Assembly (NCBI RefSeq): GCF_000245015.1
Contig: NZ_JH600070.1
Location: forward strand, 3,554,684 to 3,618,683
Direction of reading: 5' to 3'
DNA length: 64,000 nt
Origin: Beggiatoa alba B18LD
GTDB lineage: Bacteria; Pseudomonadota; Gammaproteobacteria; Beggiatoales; Beggiatoaceae
In this document: one piece after another, positions 1 to 9,727 of the stretch
Position numbering within the stretch: position 1 is the first letter of the stretch
Layout: every line of letters starts with the position of its first letter
The notes under the pieces: model-generated
Told to the model about the DNA's origin: nothing
Database searches by the model: none
The model's input: only the letters and a program-made list of their open reading frames with translations
Position numbers and translations under genes: made by a program

Positions 1-1221
1 ATCCCACGGGAACGCACACATCCGCTCACCTGATATCTGTCCCGCTGCGATTAAGCTAGGTAGTAAATGTGCACGATTACAAAATAAACCACTATAACGA
101 GTCCCTAACGCAAGCAGGCAACCATAAGTTAATGTCGCATAATCAATAATTAAATCAGGTTTTTCCTCACAAGCAAGGACTAAAGTATCCGCTAAGAGCA
201 AACGCCCTTCTGCATCGGTATCCGTGATTTCAATTGTCACCCCATTACTTGCTTGAATCACATCATTGGATTTATACGCAAACGCACTAATATGGTTTTC
301 TGCCAATGCAAGCCAGCAATCAACAGCAAAATCAACTTTTAATTGGCTCAACGCTAACAATGTACCTAACGCAACTGCACTGCCTTGCATGTCTAAATGC
401 ATATTTGCCATGGCAGGACGTGTTTTTAAATGCAAGCCACCTGTATCAAAGCAAATGCCTTTCCCCACTAACGCCACTTTCTGACGATAAGTAGCAGGAC
501 GATAACGCAGGCATAAAATACCCGCATCATTTGCCTCGCTTGCTTGCGTCACGGCGAGAAACGCGCCCGCATGTTTAACCCGTAGCGCGTTTAAATCGTA
601 AAATTTCACATCCCATTGATGCTCTTCTGCAAGTCGCTCCACCCGTTGCCGATACAATAAAGGTGTGAGCTTATTCGCAGGTAAAGCCGATAAATAACGT
701 GCTAACTGATTACCCCGTGCCTCTGCATAGGTTTGTGCAAATTGGTCATCCACCGCAACGCCATAGACTTCAATTTGCAAAAAAGTCTGCCCATTGCTTT
801 TCGACTGACTTTTAAAACAAGGCATTTCTGCCGCTGCTGCCAATAACGCAGCAACAATATTTTCTGCTAACTGCGCCGCAAATACGTCTGTAAAGCCTGC
901 AATGCAAACCCCAATGACTTGCGGATGATAAATAACATGAGGCTTAACTAATTGGCGTGCGAGGGTTAAATTTTGAAAACTGCTATTTTTTTCCTGCGAA
1001 AATCCCAATGTGACCAAACTCGCGCTTAAATTCGGTAATTCAATCGTTAAAGGACTTTCCTGCTGTTGATGACGACGCAAATATCGCTGTTTAAATACGT
1101 CCGTATAAGGAAAAACAGGCCATGCTGTCTGCAACACATGTGCGGGTAAAACCATGACCCAATGGCTTAATGAATCGATATCTGATTGTGTTGGCAGACG
1201 CGCATAACTATTAATCTTCAT
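1..1221 (-). CDS. Leucyl aminopeptidase, M17 family (C-terminus cut by window edge)
   Basis: The reverse strand is open from an ATG at 1221 to the window edge, giving 407 residues without a stop, so the end is missing. The protein contains the M17 signature as TDTDAEGRLLLAD (coded near 205-240; the usual form is NTDAEGRL), and upstream of it the metal-binding segment around GKGICFDTGG (near 440-470). M17 enzymes are cytosolic, two-metal hexameric aminopeptidases that remove N-terminal residues from peptides. The start codon overlaps the stop of the pspC gene by four bases (ATGA), so the two are probably translated together. The N-terminal domain is poorly conserved, as is usual for the family. 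Confidence 0.9.
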   Translation of the reverse strand, partial: MKINSYARLPTQSDIDSLSHWVMVLPAHVLQTAWPVFPYTDVFKQRYLRRHQQQESPLTIELPNLSASLVTLGFSQEKNSSFQNLTLARQLVKPHVIYHPQVIGVCIAGFTDVFAAQLAENIVAALLAAAAEMPCFKSQSKSNGQTFLQIEVYGVAVDDQFAQTYAEARGNQLARYLSALPANKLTPLLYRQRVERLAEEHQWDVKFYDLNALRVKHAGAFLAVTQASEANDAGILCLRYRPATYRQKVALVGKGICFDTGGLHLKTRPAMANMHLDMQGSAVALGTLLALSQLKVDFAVDCWLALAENHISAFAYKSNDVIQASNGVTIEITDTDAEGRLLLADTLVLACEEKPDLIIDYATLTYGCLLALGTRYSGLFCNRAHLLPSLIAAGQISGERMCAFPWD

Positions 1222-1598
1222 GATTTATCCTGTAAACGCCAGATTTTACGCTGTAACTCAAAGGTATCTGAAGTTACATAGTTCTCTACTTTTCGCATTC
1301 GTTGTTCAATATCTGTGAATTTAATGTCTAATTCTGTGAGTAAAATGGGTAATTGGGTGACAAATTGCTGTTGTTCCTCATTTATTACCGTGACGGGTTT
1401 AACAGGTAAAAATATCCCCAATAGGAGATAACCGAAAAAAATAACGGGAAAAAAGAAAAAGAGCGTAAAGAAAACCGTAAGACGGATAAAAACAACATCA
1501 ATATCCCAATAATCCGCGATACCCGCACAAACGCCTAAAAGCCACTTATTTTCCTTATTTTTATAAAGTCTTTTGTAGCTCATTTTTGTTTCCGCCAT
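1218..1598 (-). CDS. pspC: PspC-domain envelope stress protein
   Basis: This 126-residue protein has the PspC domain near its N-terminus (KNKENKWLLGVCAGIADYW, residues about 13-31), then one strongly hydrophobic membrane segment (about 40-66) and a polar C-terminal part. In enterobacteria PspC and PspB sit in the inner membrane, sense damage and release or recruit PspA. The gene overlaps the end of pspB by 19 bases and the start of the aminopeptidase by 4. No pspA or pspF lies in the neighbourhood, so the usual effector would have to be elsewhere. Confidence 0.85.
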   Translation of the reverse strand: MAETKMSYKRLYKNKENKWLLGVCAGIADYWDIDVVFIRLTVFFTLFFFFPVIFFGYLLLGIFLPVKPVTVINEEQQQFVTQLPILLTELDIKFTDIEQRMRKVENYVTSDTFELQRKIWRLQDKS

Positions 1599-1804
1599 TC
1601 AGGAAGGGCATTATCTAAAATAGATTCTAAAACCAAAATGCGATTTTCTAAAACCTCTGCTTTTTTTTGCAAGGCTAAAACCCGTTGCTGGTCTTCTTCG
1701 GACAATGTCCCTTTTTGTTTACTTTTCCAACGATAATGCAAAATCAACCATAACGGTAAAATAAAAACAATCAACACAGCTAATAAATCTGAGAATTCTT
1801 TCAT
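1580..1804 (-). CDS. pspB: PspB-like envelope stress protein
   Basis: A 74-residue protein with an N-terminal membrane segment (about residues 8-25, LLAVLIVFILPLWLILHY) followed by a basic stretch and a predicted coiled coil (about 38-68). Size, topology and position directly upstream of pspC match PspB, the partner of PspC in the phage-shock response. An AGAGAG stretch precedes the ATG. No clear sigma-54 promoter was found in the 130 bases upstream, which sets it apart from the enterobacterial psp operon. Confidence 0.75.
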   Translation of the reverse strand: MKEFSDLLAVLIVFILPLWLILHYRWKSKQKGTLSEEDQQRVLALQKKAEVLENRILVLESILDNALPEWRKQK

Positions 1805-1934
1805 GTTATCTCTCTACGTGGTAACAAAAACGAAGTTCTATTATTTTGCAATGAAACTGTCTTTCTTTATAGTCTTGAATCCTATTTTTACTATAAACAG
1901 ACACCACTTTTTTTTATAAAAAAACCAAAGGAAA

Positions 1935-2798
1935 ATGATGGAAACGCCCGCTTTACACGCCAAAAAAATCTTGTTTTACACCTTATTAGCCCTATTCGCT
2001 TTTGCAGCTAACTCTCTTTTTTGTCGAATGGCGTTAGGGAAAGCGTTAATTGATGGCACTAGTTTTACCCTGATTCGCCTACTATCTGGCTCAATAACCC
2101 TCGTTGTTATCACCCTGCTGTTTAAAAAATCCACGTGGCAATCCGTGCCGATGGATTATCGTGCGGCTGGATTCTTATTTCTATACGCAATAACATTTTC
2201 ATTTGCTTATGGTTATTTAAGTACAGGTACAGGGGCATTAATCTTATTTGGTTCAGTACAAGCAACCATGATAGGTGTGGCATTATGGCGAGGAGAAAGA
2301 CCACACCCGATTGAGTGGGTAGGATTAATTTTAGCCTTAACAGGCTTAGTGTATTTAGTTTTTCCATCACTCAACGCGCCACCGCTGACAGGTTCATTAC
2401 TCATGGCAGTGGCAGGAATTGCATGGGGGGGCTATTCCTTACGCGGGCGTGGGGTACATCATCCAATTACCGCAACAACTAAAAACTTTATTGGTACATT
2501 ACCGCTTGCTTTACTCATTAGCCTATTGATGTGGCAAAGTGCGCATTATTCACTACAAGGCATCATCCTTGCGATTTTATCGGGAGCTTTAGCGTCTGGT
2601 GTTGGTTACGCCATTTGGTACACCGCGTTAACGGGATTAACTGCCACCCGTGCAGCGACGGTGCAATTGTCTGTCCCGATTATTGCCGCTTTAGCGGGCG
2701 TTATTTTCTTAGGGGAAATCTTAAGTTTACACTTGATTATTGCGAGTTTTTTAATTCTGGGCGGGATTGGTTTAGCGGTGTTTGCACGGAAGTTATAA
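1935..2798 (+). CDS. EamA/DMT-family permease
   Basis: The protein has 287 residues and about ten hydrophobic helices arranged as two EamA repeats (roughly 15-145 and 150-285), the usual build of drug/metabolite-transporter exporters. Typical features are the loop after helix 1 (ANSLFCRMALGK) and the end of repeat 1 (GLILALTGLVYLVFPSL). The substrate cannot be told from sequence. Two ATG codons stand in tandem; the second (1938) is better spaced from the AAAGGA site. It runs divergently from pspBC and convergently to rfbD. Confidence 0.85.
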   Translation: MMETPALHAKKILFYTLLALFAFAANSLFCRMALGKALIDGTSFTLIRLLSGSITLVVITLLFKKSTWQSVPMDYRAAGFLFLYAITFSFAYGYLSTGTGALILFGSVQATMIGVALWRGERPHPIEWVGLILALTGLVYLVFPSLNAPPLTGSLLMAVAGIAWGGYSLRGRGVHHPITATTKNFIGTLPLALLISLLMWQSAHYSLQGIILAILSGALASGVGYAIWYTALTGLTATRAATVQLSVPIIAALAGVIFLGEILSLHLIIASFLILGGIGLAVFARKL

Positions 2799-2806
2799 AA
2801 GTTTAA

Positions 2807-2839
2807 AGGACTGGCAGTTCTTGAAAGACTGCCAGTCCT
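2807..2839. terminator. Hairpin between convergent genes (AGGACTGGCAGT repeat)
   Basis: AGGACTGGCAGT and its exact complement are separated by nine bases, between the stops of the EamA gene and rfbD. It is a perfect 12-bp stem without a strong T-run, so it may end transcription in both directions. The same 11-15 base word recurs at 15370 and 60349. Confidence 0.6.
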
Positions 2840-2866
2840 CAATCGCTGGTATTCGCTGTTTAAAAA

Positions 2867-3766
2867 TTATTTATCTGAATTTAAACATAATTCTAAAGCC
2901 GTTTCCCATGCAGGCAAACGAATGCCAAACGTTTCCGCCAGTTTAGAATTGCATAAAGATGAATAAGCAGGGCGTTTTGCAGGGGTTGGATATTCGCTGG
3001 TGCTAATGGGTTCTATGATTGGTTGTTTTTCAGCGTGGGCTAAAATTGCTTGAGCGAATCGATACCACGTTGTTTGTCCGTTACACGTCATATGATAAAT
3101 GCCCGCTAACTCGGCAACATTTAGTTGTAAACGCGGGGAAATTAATTGAGCCAGTACTTGCGTAGTTGCTTCTGCAATAGAACGACTCCAAGTCGGTGCG
3201 CCCCGTTGGTCATCCACAACCCGCAATAAATCCCGTTCCCGTGCAAGGCGTTGCATGGTTAATAAAAAGTTTTTGCCCCGCATTCCATAAACCCATGCTG
3301 TACGGAAAATAAAATATTGTCCACCAATGGCTTTAATTGCCTCTTCCCCTTGCAACTTGGTTTTACCATAAATGCTCACGGGGTTAACGCTATCTTTTTC
3401 TCGATAAGGGTATTGACTACTGCCATCAAATACATAATCGGTAGAATAATGAATTAAAACAGAATTTAATTTTTTCGCCTGCTCGGCAAGAATTGCAGGT
3501 GCAAGATGATTCACTTTATTCGCTAATTCAGGTTCTGATTCTGCTTTATCGACGGCAGTATAAGCGGCTGCATTTAAAATAATATGCGGTTTTACCGACG
3601 CAACAACCCGACAAATTGAATCGGGGTCAGCTAAATCACTACGCAATAACGCATTATCATGCGTGCGTTTTGTCGTCGTTATTGCGCCTAACGATTGCGC
3701 ACAACGCAATAATTCCCAACCCACTTGCCCATCAGGAGCAAATAATAAAATGCGACGGTCTGACAT
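2867..3766 (-). CDS. rfbD: dTDP-4-dehydrorhamnose reductase
   Basis: A short-chain dehydrogenase of the RmlD family that catalyses the last step of dTDP-L-rhamnose synthesis, NAD(P)H-dependent reduction of dTDP-4-dehydrorhamnose. It shows an N-terminal Rossmann start (ILLFAPDGQVGWELL, with a GxxGxxG-like turn), the STDYVFDG motif, and the catalytic YGKTKLQGE (YxxxK). I chose the ATG at 3766 (299 residues) because a GAGG site lies six bases upstream; a TTG four codons earlier lacks one. No rfbA, rfbB or rfbC is nearby, which is unusual because these genes normally cluster. Confidence 0.9.
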   Translation of the reverse strand: MSDRRILLFAPDGQVGWELLRCAQSLGAITTTKRTHDNALLRSDLADPDSICRVVASVKPHIILNAAAYTAVDKAESEPELANKVNHLAPAILAEQAKKLNSVLIHYSTDYVFDGSSQYPYREKDSVNPVSIYGKTKLQGEEAIKAIGGQYFIFRTAWVYGMRGKNFLLTMQRLARERDLLRVVDDQRGAPTWSRSIAEATTQVLAQLISPRLQLNVAELAGIYHMTCNGQTTWYRFAQAILAHAEKQPIIEPISTSEYPTPAKRPAYSSLCNSKLAETFGIRLPAWETALELCLNSDK

Positions 3767-3841
3767 CAAGAACCTCAAAGCGAAAGGATAAATAATCTAT
3801 GCATTGTAAAGTGTATTTACTTTAAGAAACATGAGAAGCGA

Positions 3842-4939
3842 TTATTTATTAAACTCATGTAAACGCACAGGGACACGCTTTGCACCCCATTTACCCATTT
3901 TATCCAAAAATACCCCCGCGCAAGGCGTGCCACAAGCGGCACAACGCCCATCGGCATTTAAACCCCACGAACTCAATACAAACCAATCTCGCCCAATTAA
4001 TTCCGCGCCACATTGATGACAGTAAGTACTCCCGCCAATATGGTCATGTACATTACCTGTATAAACATAACGAATGCCCGCCGCTTTTGCGATGTCACGC
4101 GCCATATTTAACGTACTACTGGGCGTATGAGGTTTATTCAACATCTTCCAACTAGGGTGAAACGCCGTAAAGTGTAAAGGCACATCTACGCCCAAATTAT
4201 CCACAATCCATCGACTCATTGCCTCGATTTCCTGTGGTGAATCATTTTCATCAGGAATTAATAAATTGGTCATTTCAAACCAAACTTTAGTTTCATGTTT
4301 CAAATAACAAAGCGTATCAAGCACAGGTTGCAAATGTCCGCCTGCAATTTTGTAATAAAAACTTTCAGTAAAGGCTTTTAAATCCACATTAGCCGCATCG
4401 ATATATTGATAAAACTCACGGCGTGGCGCGTCATTCATATAACCTGCTGTGACTGCAACTGTTTTTAAGCCTTCTACATGACAAGCTTGTGCAACATCTA
4501 TCGCATATTCCATAAAAATCACAGGGTCATTGTACGTAAACGCGACACTGCTACACCCTAATTGTTTAGCGACTTGAGCAATAGTGATAGGAGAAGCATA
4601 ATCAGCAAGAATATCAACCTCTTTAGATTTACTAATATCCCAATTTTGACAGAATTTACAAGCTAAATTACAGCCAGCCGTTCCAAACGATAAAATGGCT
4701 GTACCTGGTAAAAAATGATTGAGCGGTTTTTTTTCTATTGGGTCTATACAATAGCCACTAGAACGCCCATAAGTTGTTAATACAATTTGATTATCTTGAT
4801 TCGCACGGACAAAACATAAACCTTGTTGCTCTGCCTTCAACTTACAAGCCCGTGGGCAAACATCACACTGTACACGCCCATCCGCTAACAACTGCCAGTA
4901 TTTTGTTGGGACAACGCTAGAAATATTGGTTGTATTCAT
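3842..4939 (-). CDS. Radical SAM enzyme, AmmeMemoRadiSam-type (PflA-like)
   Basis: The 365-residue protein carries the radical SAM motif as CNLACKFC (coded near 4640-4670), preceded by a cysteine cluster CDVCPRACKL and followed near the C-terminus by two more CxxC pairs (CHQCG and CAACG) that could bind another metal. This matches the radical SAM member of the AmmeMemoRadiSam group, related to pyruvate formate-lyase activating enzymes. In many genomes it stands beside a Memo-like and an AMMECR1-like gene; neither is seen here. GAGGAG lies seven bases before the chosen ATG at 4939. The precise reaction in this organism is not known from sequence. Confidence 0.85.
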   Translation of the reverse strand: MNTTNISSVVPTKYWQLLADGRVQCDVCPRACKLKAEQQGLCFVRANQDNQIVLTTYGRSSGYCIDPIEKKPLNHFLPGTAILSFGTAGCNLACKFCQNWDISKSKEVDILADYASPITIAQVAKQLGCSSVAFTYNDPVIFMEYAIDVAQACHVEGLKTVAVTAGYMNDAPRREFYQYIDAANVDLKAFTESFYYKIAGGHLQPVLDTLCYLKHETKVWFEMTNLLIPDENDSPQEIEAMSRWIVDNLGVDVPLHFTAFHPSWKMLNKPHTPSSTLNMARDIAKAAGIRYVYTGNVHDHIGGSTYCHQCGAELIGRDWFVLSSWGLNADGRCAACGTPCAGVFLDKMGKWGAKRVPVRLHEFNK

Positions 4940-5077
4940 AAAAACACTCCTCACAATCAATTCTTATATTTATTAATACGACATATTCAGAATGTTAGCG
5001 TTAAAAATGTGGTGAAAATTTATTAAATGACGATAACACCTCTAAACATTCCGATATGTGTATAGTAACGGTATATA

Positions 5078-6391
5078 TTAAAACCGTTTTAAAACATCGC
5101 GTAATAACTGACACAATTGGTCAATTTGTGTTTTCTCAATAATTAAGGCAGGGGAAATAATGCCCGCATCGCCTGTCGTTTTTAAGTGCATACCTGACCA
5201 GAATAATTCTTTTTGTAACATTGCCCCGCGCATTCCTGCCTGTGCTGTTGGTGCAAGGTCAAACCCCGCTAAAAGACCATAACCGCGAATGTCCGTAATA
5301 ATGGGTAAATCGTGCAGACTGTTAAAAACAGTTTCTAAAAAATAAGCAGATAACTCGCTCGCCCGTTCAAATAACTTTTCTTGTTGATAAATATCTAACG
5401 TGGCATGAGCTGCAGCACACGCTAAAGGATGTCCCGAATAGGTATAACCATGAAAAAATTCTGTTACGCCTTCAGGGGCATGATTAACAATTGTATCGTA
5501 AATATCCCGTTTAACTGCGACCGCTCCCATCGGTACTGCCCCATTGGTTAAGGCTTTCGCCATTGTGATAATATCAGGTGTTACGCCAAAACTATCCGCA
5601 GCAAAGGCTTTACCAGTCCGTCCAAAGCCTGTAATCACTTCGTCAAAAATCAAGAGAATACCGTATTGCGTGCAAATTTCGCGCAAGCGTTCTAAGTAAC
5701 CTTTCGGCGGGACTAAGACCCCTGTAGAGCCTGCAATCGGTTCGACAAAACAAGCGGCGATATTTTCCGCACCGTATAACGTGATAAAACGTTGTAAATC
5801 TTCGGCTAACTCTTTGCCCTGCTCAGGTTGTCCGAGGGTAAATTTATTTTCTGCCAGCCATGTATGACGTAAATGGGCGACTTGTGGTAAACCCACCCCC
5901 CCAAAAATCCGACGATTATTCGTCATCCCCCCTAAAGCCGTTCCGCCAATATTCACCCCATGATATGCCCGCTCACGACTGATAAAACGCTGACGTGCGC
6001 CTTGTCCTTTGGCTTGAAAATAAGCAATCGCTATTTTGATGGCTGTATCGATAGATTCCGACCCTGAGTTAGTAAAGAAAATTCTATCTAAGCCTGTGGG
6101 TAACAGTTTTGCTAATTTTTCCGCAAGGGTAAAAGATAGAGGATGAGCGGATTGAAAATGTGGAACATAATCTAAGGTTTGTGCCTGTTGTTGAATGGCG
6201 GCAGTAATTTCGGGGCGACAATGTCCTGCGGCACAGCAAAATAAACCTGCTGAGGCATCCAATAGTTGTGTGCCTGCTTCACTCCAGTAATACATTCCAG
6301 CGGCTTTCACGGTTAAACGCGGACGCGCTTTAAAATCCCGATTGGGTGTAAAGGGCATCCAATGATTTTCTAAGGGAGTTGTTTGAGACAT
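5078..6391 (-). CDS. Class III aminotransferase (omega-amino acid:pyruvate type)
   Basis: A 437-residue PLP enzyme of fold type I. It shows FFTNSGSESIDTAIK (cofactor phosphate region), the FDEVITGFGRTG motif with the Asp that contacts the PLP ring, and the Schiff-base lysine in MAKALTNGAVPMG (about residue 282). The N-terminal ENHWMPFTPNRDFK and overall length resemble beta-alanine/omega-amino acid:pyruvate aminotransferases. Possible substrates are beta-alanine, GABA or diamines. It is transcribed divergently from gshB and has no catabolic partner next to it; the PuuA-like enzyme at 58.9 kb could in principle act in the same polyamine route, but that link is inference. Confidence 0.85.
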   Translation of the reverse strand: MSQTTPLENHWMPFTPNRDFKARPRLTVKAAGMYYWSEAGTQLLDASAGLFCCAAGHCRPEITAAIQQQAQTLDYVPHFQSAHPLSFTLAEKLAKLLPTGLDRIFFTNSGSESIDTAIKIAIAYFQAKGQGARQRFISRERAYHGVNIGGTALGGMTNNRRIFGGVGLPQVAHLRHTWLAENKFTLGQPEQGKELAEDLQRFITLYGAENIAACFVEPIAGSTGVLVPPKGYLERLREICTQYGILLIFDEVITGFGRTGKAFAADSFGVTPDIITMAKALTNGAVPMGAVAVKRDIYDTIVNHAPEGVTEFFHGYTYSGHPLACAAAHATLDIYQQEKLFERASELSAYFLETVFNSLHDLPIITDIRGYGLLAGFDLAPTAQAGMRGAMLQKELFWSGMHLKTTGDAGIISPALIIEKTQIDQLCQLLRDVLKRF

Positions 6392-6544
6392 GGTTTTATT
6401 CCTTGTGAATGAGCTTATTTAACCCTAACTATAAATATCTGCTTACAAGACAGTGTAGCGGGTGTTTGTGAGAACACCGATAACACACGACAAATCTTTA
6501 GAAATTTAACCTATTTTCAGGTTTACTGAACAGGAAATTACACC

Positions 6545-7495
6545 ATGTCCGCATTCAATTTGGGTATTGTCATGGACCCGATTAACAGTATTAAAACTTA
6601 TAAAGACAGCAGTTTTGCCATGTTACTGGCTGCACAACGGCGCGGTTGGACATTGTGGTATATGGAAATGCCCGATTTGTGGTTGCGTGATGGCGTGGCT
6701 TATGCGCGAATGCGTCCTATACAGGTTACTGATAACAAAACGGATTGGTTTACCTTAGGCGATGCAGAAATCAAACCGTTACACAGCTTACCCGTTGTTT
6801 TAATGCGTAAAGACCCGCCATTTGATTTGGAATATATTGTGGCAACTTACATTTTAGAACAGGCAGAACAGCGGGGAACGTTAATTGTCAATCGACCGCA
6901 AGGTTTGCGCGATGCCAACGAGAAAGCCTATACCGCATGGTTTCCGCACTGTTGCCCACCTACTTTAATGACACGCAGTGGCGCGAAAATCCGCGAGTTT
7001 TTAGCCGAACATGGCGAAATTATTTTAAAACCCTTGGATGGCATGGGCGGCATGTCGATTTTTCGCGTTGCTCAAGGTGATATGAATTTATCCGTCATTA
7101 TTGAAACCCTGACCGCTCGTGAAACCCGCTATTGTATGGCGCAACGATTTATCCCTGAGATTAAACAGGGAGATAAGCGTATTTTATTAATTAATGGTGA
7201 ACCTGTTCCTTATGCGCTAGCCCGTATTCCTGCCGAAGGTGAAAGCCGTGGTAATCTCGCTGCGGGGGCGACAGGCGTTGCGCAACCTTTAACGGCACGT
7301 GACCGTTGGATTTGTGAACAAGTTGGCGCGAAATTACGGGAAAAAGGCTTTTTATTTGTTGGCTTAGATGTCATTGGTGATTATTTAACTGAAATTAACG
7401 TAACCAGTCCAACAGGCATTCGAGAACTCGATAAGGCGTATCATTTAGACATTGCAGGGCAATTAATGGATGTTATTGCCAATCATTGCCATTAA
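6545..7495 (+). CDS. gshB: Glutathione synthetase
   Basis: At 316 residues this matches the bacterial GshB length. It has the GSH-synthetase N-terminal domain (VMDPINSIKTYKDSSFAMLLAA) followed by an ATP-grasp domain with IILKPLDGMGGMSIFRV (about residues 158-174) and the C-terminal EINVTSPTGIRELDK that ligates Mg-ATP. The enzyme joins gamma-glutamylcysteine and glycine in the cytosol. AGGA lies ten bases before the ATG. gshA is not in the window. Confidence 0.95.
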   Translation: MSAFNLGIVMDPINSIKTYKDSSFAMLLAAQRRGWTLWYMEMPDLWLRDGVAYARMRPIQVTDNKTDWFTLGDAEIKPLHSLPVVLMRKDPPFDLEYIVATYILEQAEQRGTLIVNRPQGLRDANEKAYTAWFPHCCPPTLMTRSGAKIREFLAEHGEIILKPLDGMGGMSIFRVAQGDMNLSVIIETLTARETRYCMAQRFIPEIKQGDKRILLINGEPVPYALARIPAEGESRGNLAAGATGVAQPLTARDRWICEQVGAKLREKGFLFVGLDVIGDYLTEINVTSPTGIRELDKAYHLDIAGQLMDVIANHCH

Positions 7496-7514
7496 ATTCT
7501 CTAATAGAACAACT

Positions 7515-7547
7515 TGCTAGGCTTTAAAATCCTAGCAGGTCTTTTTT
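7515..7547 (+). terminator. Rho-independent terminator after gshB
   Basis: TGCTAGG and CCTAGCA form a stem around a nine-base loop, followed by GGTCTTTTTT. The stem has the same core (CTAGCAGGTC) as the palindrome in the four large repeat elements, suggesting a shared origin. Confidence 0.75.
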
Positions 7548-7674
7548 GTCTTTTTATAAAAAAGAAATTGATGACTTTTATTCAGCATACAGATGAACAA
7601 TGTCATCGTTAAGCGTGGTATAGGCTAAAATAAACCCTTTATCGATGAATCATTGAGTTTTTGAGGTTGGGATA

Positions 7675-9714
7675 ATGGCTGATTTAAACGCGCAACAGCG
7701 GGAAGCAATTCGTTATATAGACAGTCCGTTGCTGGTTTTAGCGGGAGCAGGTAGCGGTAAAACCCGCGTGATTACCCATAAAATTGCCTATTTAATTCAA
7801 GAAACGGGCATGAGTCCCAAAAATATCGCGGCGGTCACGTTTACCAATAAAGCCGCACGGGAAATGAAAGAGCGCGTCAGTCAATTATTGAATAATAAAG
7901 AAGCCCGTGGCTTAACCGTTTCCACCTTTCACACCTTAGGTCTAAACATCGTCCGTAAATCGCATAAAGCACTGGGCTATAAAGCGAATATGAGCATTAT
8001 GGATGCACAAGACAGCGTCGGCATTTTGCGGGATTTATTCGGCGCAGACAGCAAACCTGATAAAGATTTCATCGAAAATGCACAACACACTATCAGCCGT
8101 TGGAAAAATGCCTTAATCCTGCCTGAAGAAGCCCTTGCCCAAGCCAGCAACGACATTCATTTACAAATCGCACAACTTTATGCGCAATATCAAAAACAAC
8201 TGAAAGCCTATAACGCCGTTGATTTTGATGACTTAATTACTTTGCCTGTTTTACTCTTTACCCAACATGCCGATATCCGCGAACAATGGCAAAACCAACT
8301 CCGCTATTTACTCGTTGACGAATATCAAGACACAAATACAAGTCAATATCAACTGGTTAGACTGCTAACAGGCGCACGCGCTGCATTAACCGTCGTCGGT
8401 GATGACGACCAATCCATTTACGCATGGCGAGGTGCGCAACCTGAAAATTTACAACTACTCGCTAAAGATTATCCCCGTTTAAAAGTCATTAAATTAGAAC
8501 AAAATTATCGCTCTAGTAATCGAATTTTACGCGCAGCTAATCAATTAATTGCCAATAATCCACACACGATAACCAAACAACTGTGGAGCGATAAAGGGCT
8601 AGGCGATGCGATTCGCGTTGTTTGCGCCCGCGATGAAACCGACGAAGCGGAAAGAGTTGTGAGCGAACTGATTCGCCACAAATTTCAACAACACACTGAA
8701 TTTAAAGACTATGCTATTTTATATCGTGGCAATCACCAATCACGCTTATTTGAAGAAGTCCTGCGTTCACACCGTATTCCCTACTTCTTGAGCGGTGGCA
8801 CGTCCTTTTTTGCCCGCACAGAAATTAAAGACATCATGGCGTACTTACGCCTACTCGTGAATCACGACGACGATGCTGCTTTTGTCCGCATTGCCAACAC
8901 GCCCCGCCGTGAAATTGGCACAGCAACCTTAGAAAAGCTAGGCACTTATGCCAATCATCGCCACATCAGCTTGATGAAAGCCAGCGTTGAATTAGGCTTA
9001 GACAGCCAATTAAACTCCCGTGCTTTATTTCATTTACGCCATTTTACCCAATGGGTTATTGATATTGGCAAACGCGCCCAACACGAAGCCCCCGCTGACA
9101 TCGCCCGTGAACTGGTGAAACTCATTGGTTATAAAGAATGGTTACGCCACAATTGCAGTGATGCGAAAACCGCTGATAGTCGGATGGAAAACGTCGAGGA
9201 ATTATTAAACTGGTTAGCGAAATTAGGCGAACAAGACAAGAAATTGCCTGAAATCGTCGCACAAATCACGTTGATGGATATGTTAGAGCGTCAAAATGAG
9301 GAAAATACGCTTGATGCAGTGGCGTTAATGACCTTACACGCTGCGAAAGGCTTAGAGTTTCCCCATGTTTTCATGGTGGGTATGGAAGAAAATTTATTAC
9401 CCCATCAAAACAGCCAAGATACAGCAGGTATTTTAGAAGAACGGCGTTTAGCCTACGTTGGCATTACCCGCGCTCAAAAAAGTTTAGTCTTAACCCTGAC
9501 TCAAAAGCGTCGCCGCCACGGTGGCATAATAGATACCGAACCCAGTCGTTTTTTACGTGAATTGCCTGCTGAAGATATGGTTTGGGAAGGAATGCCAATT
9601 TTAAGTAAACATCCTCACGCACAACGCCAAGCAACTCCAAAAACAGAAGCGGAAAAAAAAGCCGTTGGTACAGCACATTTGGCGCATATGCGGGCGATGT
9701 TGGGGAAGAAGTGA
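7675..9714 (+). CDS. rep: ATP-dependent DNA helicase Rep
   Basis: A superfamily 1A helicase of 679 residues, close to the usual Rep length. Walker A is AGAGSGKT (residues 23-30); motif II is DEYQDT (about 217), motif III GDDDQSIYAWRGA (about 243), motif V LHAAKGLEF and motif VI EERRLAYVGITRA. The alanine in IYAWRGA and the overall pattern favour Rep over UvrD. It unwinds DNA 3' to 5' and helps the replisome pass bound proteins. The gene stands alone and ends 13 bases from the convergent GNAT gene. Confidence 0.93.
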   Translation: MADLNAQQREAIRYIDSPLLVLAGAGSGKTRVITHKIAYLIQETGMSPKNIAAVTFTNKAAREMKERVSQLLNNKEARGLTVSTFHTLGLNIVRKSHKALGYKANMSIMDAQDSVGILRDLFGADSKPDKDFIENAQHTISRWKNALILPEEALAQASNDIHLQIAQLYAQYQKQLKAYNAVDFDDLITLPVLLFTQHADIREQWQNQLRYLLVDEYQDTNTSQYQLVRLLTGARAALTVVGDDDQSIYAWRGAQPENLQLLAKDYPRLKVIKLEQNYRSSNRILRAANQLIANNPHTITKQLWSDKGLGDAIRVVCARDETDEAERVVSELIRHKFQQHTEFKDYAILYRGNHQSRLFEEVLRSHRIPYFLSGGTSFFARTEIKDIMAYLRLLVNHDDDAAFVRIANTPRREIGTATLEKLGTYANHRHISLMKASVELGLDSQLNSRALFHLRHFTQWVIDIGKRAQHEAPADIARELVKLIGYKEWLRHNCSDAKTADSRMENVEELLNWLAKLGEQDKKLPEIVAQITLMDMLERQNEENTLDAVALMTLHAAKGLEFPHVFMVGMEENLLPHQNSQDTAGILEERRLAYVGITRAQKSLVLTLTQKRRRHGGIIDTEPSRFLRELPAEDMVWEGMPILSKHPHAQRQATPKTEAEKKAVGTAHLAHMRAMLGKK

Positions 9715-9727
9715 AATAAAGAATGTT

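Noticed and set aside
1805-1934. Sigma-54 promoter for pspBC
   Set aside because: No TGGCAC-N5-TTGCA-like pair was found in this region.
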